DNA of 64,000 bases, taken from contig CM076195.1 in assembly GCA_038277395.1 (NCBI GenBank), forward strand, positions 157,690,411 to 157,754,410. The letters run 5' to 3'. The translations under genes were made by a program, and so were the position numbers. Under the pieces are notes generated by a model. It saw nothing but the letters and a program-made list of their open reading frames with translations, made no database searches and was not told the origin of the DNA. This document shows positions 53,801 through 64,000 of this stretch, piece after piece (the stretch's first letter is position 1; each line of letters begins with the position of its first letter). Source of the stretch: Dryocosmus kuriphilus. Taxonomy: Eukaryota; Arthropoda; Insecta; Hymenoptera; Cynipidae.

Positions 53801-56800
53801 CATTTTTTTAAATAGTCTAGGGCAGGGTATTTAGTGAAAATTTTAACCAATGTGTATTAAACCCTACATTGTACATGATAGTGTACCATTAATGAATATA
53901 CCACGAGCATATTATTATTAATATAAAACCAAAATATCTACTCAACTCAAAAATGTATTTGACTATGTAACCCATCCACCTCATTCCTTCCCACCTCTCT
54001 CCAATATAAACTTCCAAAGATAAGTCTACCTCCCACAAAATATCCTCAGGACTCACCTACAAAAACTGTTCTCAACCAAATAAATCCCTCCCATCCCTCC
54101 CCCTGAATAATCCACAACATAAGTAACTATCCATCGAAAATCCTAATTGTATCCCTCATAAATTCCGCATAAAACAACTTTGAAATTACCTTCTGTCTAT
54201 TCCAACCAATACCACCTTATTCCCCCCAAATTTTCAAATATACCCTACAACAACCCCCAAAGATTCCCCCCACCCATCCAATGTGGAAATACGCCCTTCC
54301 ACTTACCTCGGCCACTCATCGCACCCCCTCAATTAATTCCTCCAATATTAACTAATATTTTGAACACCGAATTGTTTTTATAAACCTGGACACCTAGGTT
54401 CGCGACCTAGCCAACCACAAGATAGGTTATTTGAACATTGGAATAGAAAATTGTTATTGAAAGATGTTATAATAGGTAGACATGTCAACCTGTGGAAGGG
54501 GGAATCCGATATAACATTTTAGGATGAGACATTTAAGGGAATTTTTGTGTCCCCCAGAGCGAGGTTGAAACTTTATCTCATTTAAGAAAGCCCCCCTACC
54601 CAAAGATTGTAGATTTAAAAACATATTGTGAACGGCAGGGTTAAAAAGACTGTAAATACGACTCTCGGAATTTATATTCAAAGGGGCATAATCGTTTATC
54701 TCTTTTTTGATTATAACAGCATTTCACCACAATAATCTTTTAAATTGAGTTGGGACTTCACATTTGTGTCAAAATTTGTTCTGTTATCCCAATTATATGA
54801 ATCCACGCCCAATGAATCGCCATTAAGCTCAGAATTGTATATCCTTTGGCAATTAAAAAGCTTCTTTTTGGTGTTTTGGATACCCTATGAATTTATGTTA
54901 GATAACCTAGTGATCGATCTTTCTAGTGATTAAAGATCGATTTTGTCTGACCTATAAAAGTGGTGTATATTCCCGCATAAACGACAATGAGAAGTTTGTA
55001 AACAACATTGCAGGTACAGTGATCAAAATGTTGTATCAAATGGTGCTACCTTTCCTGTTTTTAATAATGTGGTTACCATTTTTAACCTCAATCACTAACC
55101 CAATGGTATTAAGTTTTATACATTAGAGATTGATGTTTGCCTACTTATTTGAGAGGAGAAATTCTGAATAAAAATTGAAAGAGTTGAAAAGGTTTTTCAT
55201 AATCGATCTCATTGGCGAAAGGAAGTTTGGGATCGCAGTTGAAATATTGTTGTAATTTTTGGAGTCTACTTTGTTGAATGTTTTTTGATAAAAAAAAATC
55301 AGGGTAGATGATAATAAAAAGAATATTTTTAACAAATTGGATAAACAACATTTTGGCTTGAAGAAAAGACGGTGTCAGATAATTAGGATAGCTGAGTCCA
55401 CCTGTTTATTTACACATTTGCAATTTCGACTTTTGCATATTAGGATCCCAGATTTGAAGAAAATTTAATAACGTTTCTAACCGGAAATCACGGTAGTCCT
55501 TTCATGTAACATCAGTTAGTAATACCATATTATTTCGAAGTGTTTCTTATATTTTTAAATTTACGCAAAAACTGATTGAATTATTTCTCCTCTATTTCGT
55601 AAGTGAATTGTAGTCTGTTATCATAACTATTGAACATTGAAACTAGATATAAATCTTTTATCTTTCGTGACATAAAATTAAAAAGGTGTCGTCAACAAAC
55701 CTGAAATTTGAAAATATACTATAATTGAAGATTTACCCATAATCAACCTACCAATTTTTACACCCCCACAGACCCAAGAAAACTTTGAAATCATAAAGAA
55801 TAAGATAAAAAACTTAATGTCTATTAACCGACTTCGCTATTATTCATCCACAAATTTGTTTACCTACAACGATTCCTTTGTTTGCAATTCAGAAATTAGA
55901 TCATAAATAACAAAATTAAGATCATTTACACAACTCACAAAAAAATAATCTCTATTAGATAAACATTCAGATCTACATAGACACTCCAGATCCATGGTTG
56001 AATAATCCCCCTAATCCAGATAAAAATTATTCCAGAATTCTGTATCCGACCTAATTCGCCTAGGTGAAAAATTTAGCTCATGTTTTTCCATCACCAAAAA
56101 AGAGAATCAAATTTTAGAAACACTAAAGTAGAGTTTGGAGATTAACTTATACAAAAAAATTCCTATTAATTCAAGAGATGAAATTAGAAACATAAAGTAA
56201 TTTCACTGTTCCCCCTCAAATTATCAAAAAACTCCAAAAGAATCTCACCGAATCTTCTGACAGAGAAATACTTTCGCACTAAATTTGAATATACAAACCT
56301 AAACAAAAACACTTTTTCAACCAGTACACTGTCAAAAAATTACATAAATTTCCGATAACATTATTGGAAGTAACCCCAACCCATCACAAGGATGGAAATT
56401 TACCTACCCTCCGTATGGATACTTATGAATTTACCATAACATGAATTGGAAATTCATCACAAAAGGTTAGAACAAATTTTCCTATACCTCAGATATCGGA
56501 AAAATTTCCATGTTAAATGAATTGGGATTTTCCCATACAGTATTAATGGGTGGCACATTTTTGGCATACCACGGCTTTATCTAATAGAAAAATTTGCATA
56601 CGTAGATCGGGATTTTAAAAGCCCAACACCCTGAATTTTTAGAAGGGGTAAATTAAGACAGAATTAAGATATTTGGAGATAAAATATAATTTGAATTAAA
56701 AATATAACTGTACATGTTTTCTCGGTAAACTTTATAGTTGCAACTTCCTATAAGAATTTTTCATCAAATTGACTGATACGAATCAACGAGTCTTCAGCAG

Positions 56801-59160
56801 TAAAACCGCTTCTATTCCATAATGCGGATCCATGAATTTTTGGACTTAGGGTTCAATACCTGTTATGAGATGTCTGCATAATCTTCATCCAACAGGATCT
56901 TACCATTATGCCTCCTTCACAATTATGGCCCCCCTTATCAAACTGATTTTTTTGGATACTTGACACAAAATTCAATTATCAAAGACTGAATCTCTTTGTC
57001 AAAATGGTTAAATTCATCGAATTTACCATCAACGATATTGACGCTTAATTTAGTACCATAACGGAGTATAATCTGAAATTAACTTATCTGTATTATAGAA
57101 ATTTTCGATTCCTCTTGATATCATTCATCTCATGCTTTTTCAAGACTATCAAAGTACAGTGTTGCACCTTCACATTTATAATGCACTTCAAATTATTGAC
57201 TTCCGCATTTTTCTGTCATTAACATAAATATCACAAAGTTATGAACAAAATCACTATAAATTATTATGATAAATGTATAAGTTCGTGGTCGTTCCCATGG
57301 GGGGAAACATTAGGACCCACTGTCTCTTCGCTCCTTTCAATCCCTCCATGTCTACTCAGTAACATGCGCGTATATCAACTCGGGTCGTCGAAAATCTTCG
57401 TGCTACTTAGCCGGAAATATTTCCATTGGTCTGATGTCTATATGGGAAGAATAATCTTTTATTGGAACAAACAAAAATTTATTTCCATATTTCGTAGCAT
57501 GACAAATTTACGATCATATTTCTAGTAATAAACATCATAAAATAAACACAATCCCTAATCCACAAAATGGTAAAATAAATTTCTTTCATAAATTATTCCT
57601 ATCCCGTATGGTTAAATATACCAACGACACTCTATCATAACCTCCCTATAACAGTATTATTCATATCGAACTCCAATTCTCCCCCGGCTTCAACGATTAT
57701 TTCTACATGTCCTCCGAAATAACCCAATTCCGTCAATAACATTTAACAAACCCTACTCATTACACACTATTACGAAAATATCCACCTTATAAACTTCGAC
57801 ACAACCCCATTAGAACATTGAACACAGATATACACAAGAACCCCAACTCCAACCACCAATCATCCCTAATTTACAACCAACAACACAAGATCCCCGAACA
57901 AACCAGTCATACGCAACAAAGGGACACTGTTGCGACATATAGTCAACCACGGACTTATGAATACCGGTATCAAAAAAGTTTCAATAAAACCTATTCAAAA
58001 AAACAAATAGTCAACAACCAAAGTGTCATCAGTTAAAAAATAATTCCAGAACGCAATAATCTGGTTAAACACACTTTACGCTTATATATCCTATTTTTTG
58101 CTAGTCGTTTTGTTACCTATTGCGTTTATTCCATGGGTCACTAGCCATTTCTACTAGCGAAAACACATTAATGCATACAAATATTGGGACTCATTGTGTT
58201 GAACTCCCGTGCGAAGACAAGGATCATCAGACCTTAAAACCTTTTGTACGAACCAACAATGGCGGTAGAAATCTTCCACCTTATATTCACCATTATCACC
58301 CTGAAGTTCATTATATGGGTGATAACAGATGGGGTTAGTGTATCTCCAATTAGGGTCTCTCTAGACTCATGTACCGTTCTCTGGTTAACAAGCAGCAGTC
58401 GGTCGCTTCACCATCACCTATCAATCTATGAAAGCCGAGGTATAAGCAATGAGTCATCGGGGGACTAGCGACAGCCAAGAAGAACCATCCCACCACCAAT
58501 CACTCATCGCGACATCAAGTTAATTTAACCTGAGAATACCTTCTATCATTATATCTATGTCTCAACCCAATGTTACAATATTTTGACTCTATCCATCAGT
58601 AAAAAAATAATAGAAAAGGTACTTGTTTAACGTAGTCCGAAAAAATAGACGAAAATCAGCACCGATATCAATCAGTTTTTTTATAAACTCGATACAGCTC
58701 CAACAACGAAACACGTCAGAATCGAATATGCAAATGTAACTGAACAACAGAAAGTCCTCGTCTATCAGACCTATTCTCTATAATCTATCCCTTTTTTCCT
58801 CTTTAGAAGACATCTCTATTACTATGCAACCTAATCTGCTTTTCGTCATCTCCGCTATCGCGCTAGGTCTCCTAGTCCTACATACTTCTATACACGATGA
58901 AGTACAGCCTTTTCAAGCCATTGTTATACAGATTGTCTAACATCTATCGATTCTTGTTCATCGTTATATTTATTTAATTTCTTTAACGCTTCCTCCCCAA
59001 CATTTCTGACGGAACATAAATGTCTAGGTAATGAGATCCCTCCACTTTTGTAAGCGTCCATTCAATCAGTCAATCCGAAGCGATCCCATTCAAAACCCTT
59101 CGCGCGCTGTTGAGAGAGGTGGTCACTTTCTTAGTCACTATATACTCTAATAGTCCCAAA
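53801..59160. other. AT-rich region without recognised features
   Basis: C-rich runs, no clear gene, and no intact repeat unit I can define. The frame at 58244-58468 has a hydrophobic start but no known pattern. Confidence 0.3.
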
Positions 59161-59163
59161 CAT

Positions 59164-59226
59164 GGGGGGGGGGGGGGGGGGGGTGAGTTAGGGGATTCTA
59201 GGCGGGGGGGGGGGGGGGGGGGGGGT
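59164..59226. repeat. Poly-G runs
   Basis: Two runs of about 20 or more G separated by a short spacer; shorter G runs recur near 59440 and 59526. They are extreme for this AT-rich context and suspicious as sequencing artefact. Confidence 0.8.
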
Positions 59227-60954
59227 TAGATCTATACACCCACTAAAACCCAGCGCACTGCGCTGGTATCAAATAAACATAAACATTGTACTCTAGCAAA
59301 AAAATTTGATTTCATGTGCATTACTATTGAATATTATAATATAACATTTACTTACCCATAACTTGTTCAGTCCTATAACGCGTACCCCATCCAGTGCTAC
59401 AGCGAGAGACATCCAAATTGTCTACGTGGAGGTCAGGCGGGGGGGGGGAAAACAACTAATAAGAAACTCAATAATCTAATATCACTAGAATTCTGCAACG
59501 AAACGTACTTTAACAAACAAGGTCGGCGGGGGGTAAATCTATTGTAGGTGGAGGAACCAAATAAAAACTTACGAGTAGATAGGGTTTTTCGGTTTTATTG
59601 CTTATCTATAAAATTCTGTTTACTCACTAGATAGCTTTCCTTCCTTATTATGCTTCTCTGCTTTCTGTTTCGTTTACAAAGACATTCCTCTGAGAGGACG
59701 ATAGAAAGTCCTTACTGGTCTTCTCTACTCGTTCCCTTCATCTTTCCATCTTAAACAGTTTTCTTGTCCTCTTGTTTCTCTCTTCTTTCGGCTTTCTTTC
59801 GTCCACCCTAATTCTCTTTTTCTTCTTTGCTTTTTCATTTTTCCCCCTCTTTTTTATCTTCCACCCTTCTTCTTTTATTCCTTTCTCTTCTTCTTCTTCG
59901 TCGGCAACACAAAAAACCATATGTAAGAGAACAACCCTTCTTTTTGCCCCGATCTTAAATCCAAACATCAACCCCTAATAAGCAATATATCTATCATCTA
60001 TCTTAACCAATCAAAAATAAAATAAAAAATCACTCACTCTTAAAGATAGTCCCCACAAAACCCTTGTAATACCTCTCATTTTCTTATCTACCCCCAAAGA
60101 CCCACCAAAAACCAACCCAAACACTAACTCCTCCCTTAATCCTTAATAAATAAACAAAATAAAACTCCCATTCGAGACCTAATTGTCAACACCCAAAACC
60201 CAAAAATTTTTCAACAAATTTTTAACCAAAAAAAAATTTCCAAAACATTCCTTCCTTAGGCATAATTGGAACTTCAAATTACTTCATAAAAAATGAAGCA
60301 TTCCAATTTTACAATGAAAATCAAACAAAATCCTTTTTTTCTCTATAATTTACTATATCATCAATGAACTCATATGTATCGTAAATTTAATGCTTAAAAA
60401 AAAATAAAAAACATTGGTTCAAAAAAGAAAACCTGCATCAGTACTACTTTCAATAAAAGGGACGTTTTAATAGCAAAATTTAATTTTAGCGTCCTCTCCA
60501 ATCTTCTCTGGTGGAACTAAGTTTAAGTTCTTAAAAATAATTTTTTAAATTTAATATAATTCCCATCCCCCCTCCCCACATATGTTAATATATTCTTCGA
60601 TGTACAATTTAAAATATGCTCGTTTCCATACATTTCATACTTTATCTAAGCGATGTTAACCATGATGAGGTCAGCCAAGTCTACTGTTGAGACGAAACGT
60701 TTTGTACATAACATTACATATCATTAAACGGAATATACACTACTATCCTGGAAAAGTGTCGATACTAGTACATCCAGTATATTGAATTAAATTCAAAAAT
60801 CATCCCGTCCCGGGAGGGTTAAATTTAATCATACACATCTGACTTTCCGGACTCTTTTCGCGGGACGAATCTAGATAATATAATACATGATAGCTTTGGC
60901 TTCAAAGAATTATATAACACCTCATGAATCAATTGTTTTTATTTTTTCTTTTTT

Positions 60955-61692
60955 CGATCTTTTTTTCTAGCATTTTGACTTTTTTTTTTATTCGTCAATT
61001 TTTTTTTGAGTTTTCTTTTTTTTTTATTTATTTTTTTTCTTTTTTTTTTTCATTTTCAATGTGAGCATTTTTCTTTTTTTTTTAAAAATTTTTATTCTTT
61101 TTTTTTTATTTTTTTTTCTTAAACTATTCTTGTCTTTTCCGATTTTATTACCGTTTTTTTTTTTACTGCTTAGGAGTCTTATTAAAAAACTATTTAAAAA
61201 TATTAAAATTAGTTTATTTGGTCTGTTTGTACTTTTTGTTTTTTAGTCTTTTTTTTTTTTTTTTTTAAAATTTTTATCATTTTTCTTTTTTAGCCGGAAA
61301 CCCAACTTCATATTGGTTTCAATCTAGTGCCATTTTTACAATTTTTTTTCTCTGAAAACCATTTTAAGTCTTTTTTTTTTTTTTTTTGTTAGACTCAGGT
61401 ACTCTATTTTTTTCAATTTTTCTTTTTTCTTTTTTTATCTTTGCTTCTGTTTCGGGTCGCATTTTTCTTTTTTTGACAGGCTTTTTTTTTTTTTTTTTTT
61501 TTTTTTCTTCTTTTTATTTTCTTTAGGGAATTTTTTTTTTTTAAAAAACTTTTTCCCCCTTTTCTTTCGATAATCTTTTTTTTTGGGACGCCAAATGGCA
61601 AATTTTTTTTTTCAAAATTTGTTAGCTTTGCGCTTCATTTTTTTTTTTTTATTTTTTCACTTACGGTTCAAAAGAAGTTCTTCACTTTACTT

Positions 61693-61735
<43 letters not shown>
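60955..61735. repeat. Poly-T tract followed by poly-A run
   Basis: Nearly continuous T with scattered C and G to about 61690, then about 39 A (61694-61732). Frames in this stretch are homopolymer translations. Likely low-complexity artefact. Confidence 0.8.
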
Positions 61736-64000
61736 TTTATTAAAAAAATCAAAATCCCCTTCGCTTAAACATATAACAAACCAAAAACGATAAAGTTATT
61801 ATCCTTTTTTTCTTTGGTGACTTTGTATGTGTAAAAATTACAAACAATGGGTCTAGCAGGGAAACGTTTCTTTAGTTTCCATCTTTTCACCCATTCTGTT
61901 CTGCCAAAGTGGCCGTTTCTTATAGTCAAAGCAGTATATTGCTGTAAATCTTTACTTTTTGCGAAAAACGGGCTGAAGCCACTTCCTAGAACGGAAAAAA
62001 AAAAAAAAACCCCACCTTAACTCACCCTTCTTCGGGCGGGGGGGAATTCCAGTTCTTCGGGGGATAAAAACTCATCGTACCCTAAGGCGTTAAGAAAGCA
62101 TCAAGAAAAAAATAACTTCCATTCCTCCCACGTCCCACTACGCAACTCATGAGGGTACACTTTAATTTTTCCTAAAAAACCCCAAATTACCTTATCCCCG
62201 TCACAATCCATTTAACTCCCCCACCCCCCCCCAAAGCTATTTATTTTATTTATCTGTGTTCGCGCGGAGTGTGCTCGCGGAGGTCCTGTTCAGTTCACAG
62301 GGGAACCCCAATAGAAAGTTTACTCCAGCCCGGCCATGTCCATATTCACACCCATCGCAAAAATAGTGTACCCCGTTCGAACCCATAAACAGCGACATTC
62401 CTCCTGTCAAATATTCACCCAACCCAATTCCCAGATTACCCAGCAAAAAAGAAACTATCCACGGACATCTTATAAACTTAAGTACACGCCAAATAACAAG
62501 CAAGCGCATGCGCGACAAATTTCTGTATTATATTATACAAAATTTTATTTAGAAGGGTCAAACTAAAATTATCGCCCCCCCTTTTTAATAATTCTAATAT
62601 ACCCAAATAAAAAAATGGGGGTGGTAAAAAACTAAAAACCAAATGCTCAACACAAAACTAAAATTAAACCCCCCAAGAACCCGTGCGCCCTTAGCGGCTT
62701 TTCCAACACTGGGAAAACAACACAGAACACGCCATAAACAAAAAAAATTCCATTTACCCTGTCAATTTCCAAAGTCCCCAACCAAAAAAAACTCAACTGA
62801 AAACATAATAAAGATAATTTACCCAAAACCATGTACCAAAACATCAAAAACCCAAACTAACAAACCCCCCAAACAACCACCAACCCCACCGATAAAAAAC
62901 AACAAAAACAAATCCAAACAAAAAAAACCATTCAAATGTTTTTCAACCCTAAAAAACAGCCCACCCGTCCCATAACAAAAACACGGTCAAATTCAACACC
63001 AACCCAAGAAAATCCCAAAATGAAAAAACCAATTCCCCCAAAACAAACACCACACTAAACCAACAAAAGAAACCATAGCCGACGTTTACCACCCATGAAA
63101 CCCTCACCCATCCCAAATCCCTCCCACACCACCTAAAAACAAGGGTTTCCCGGAACCACATCCCACCGTAACACAACCCTCCCAGAAAACAGAGCACCTT
63201 CCCATCACCCACCTAACCCACATAAACCCCTCCCCACCACCATGCCAAGCAAAACTCACATACCACCACCCACACCCTCACAGTTCCCCATCTACCATGA
63301 CCCCCCCCCTAATTTACCACGTACAATCCAACCGCACCTTTTGGCCACCAAATGTGGTCAAGAAAACTCCAAGACTCTCTCACTTCCATTGTCCCTATGA
63401 TTTGTAAATCTTCCTAGTCTCCGGGTCTGAAACAGATCTCCTCAGATCTAAAAACTTGTAAATCTTAGGAGTCCAACACCATAGGTCCCACGTTTAAAAA
63501 CAAAAGTGTCAACAAAAGATGGCCGTTAAAAATATAAAACCCAAAAAAAATCTTACACGGGGTAACGACAGTGCACACAAAAACAAACAAAAAAAACCAA
63601 TCAACCACACCTAACAAACAGTGTTAATATCGGAACTTCCTCTTGTGGCATTTGATCGTACTCCCCCCTTCCAAACATCCAAGTCTACTAACTCAAATAA
63701 AAATTAAATGCCGAATATTAAACCCCTAGCGTGTTTTTGCACGAAAACAGCCATATTCTGTAAAACAATAAAAACAAAATAAATAAAAATAACAAAATCC
63801 CGCCTCCCCCCCACAAACCCAAATTTAAACCAGTCAAATTCCCCAAGAAATTATATAAGATAATATTTACAAAGAATAAAATTACTTCTCGATAAAAATC
63901 CAAATCTATTAAAACACCCCAACTCAATAAAAATTAGCCTAACACAAATCCCCAGCTCAAACCCCCCCCCTATATCCCAACAAACCCAACTCCTGCCAGC
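61736..64000. other. A/C-rich low-complexity end of window
   Basis: Long A and C runs (for example near 62221, 63301 and 63961) with no credible gene; 62643-62975 and its antisense frames are compositional. I see nothing functional here. Confidence 0.5.

Noticed and set aside
59738..61768. Lysine- or phenylalanine-rich small proteins
   Set aside because: They are translations of T- and A-runs.

Overview
The window is nuclear DNA of an AT-rich eukaryote, most likely an insect. The evidence is spliced exons, arthropod-style TATA plus TCAGT initiators, an RTE-like LINE, a Penelope-like element, hAT and THAP elements, and long degenerate minisatellites. A hymenopteran is my guess from repeat style only. 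The sequence is unevenly reliable. There is a 500-base gap at 48501-49000. Frameshifts at homopolymers are common, and much of 30-48 kb and 51-64 kb looks like low-accuracy or low-complexity assembly.

The main object is a complete Polinton/Maverick at 732-17316 (16,585 bp). It has about 1.2 kb terminal inverted repeats (732-1934 and 16121-17316), starts with AG, ends with CT, and is flanked by a 6-bp duplication ATTTTT (726-731 and 17317-17322). It sits inside a TTGAATTTTCAAC-type minisatellite. Left to right it carries: four small forward genes (including an OB-fold-like candidate and a PC4-like candidate); a reverse block with chromodomain integrase, a short GPPG fiber-like protein, a 335-residue conserved Polinton protein and a packaging ATPase; a forward block with a phospholipase A2/hydrophobic-segment protein, an adenain-like protease, minor capsid, a 53-residue ORF, major capsid and a conserved hypothetical; and a reverse protein-primed DNA polymerase B with an HNH/endonuclease VII-like insertion. 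This is the standard virus-like gene set for replication, integration, genome packaging, capsid assembly and maturation.

Two patterns stand out. First, nearly every transcription unit has a TATA box 31-33 bases before a TCAGT-type initiator, and the TIRs hold a perfect heat-shock element and five CRE/ATF sites. Second, both capsid genes carry an early in-frame TAA in the same 9-base context, while protease, ATPase and integrase are open. The polymerase has five frameshifts, all at or near short base runs.

From 18 to 29 kb there are nested DNA transposons: a THAP exon between inverted repeats, and a hAT-type MITE with 8-bp duplication GATATTAT. There is also a tRNA-like palindrome and the first exons (23500, 25150, 28828) of a plus-strand host gene that resembles moonraker (KIAA0753)-like centriolar proteins. 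Further candidate exons lie at 44438 and 50552, with introns swollen by repeats. From 29.7 to 48.4 kb there is a ~145-bp satellite interrupted by a Penelope-like relic, an array of alternating inverted copies (42573-44310), and a reverse RTE-like LINE relic. After the gap comes more minisatellite. From about 51 kb to the end I recognise no gene with confidence. The last 5 kb is dominated by homopolymer runs.
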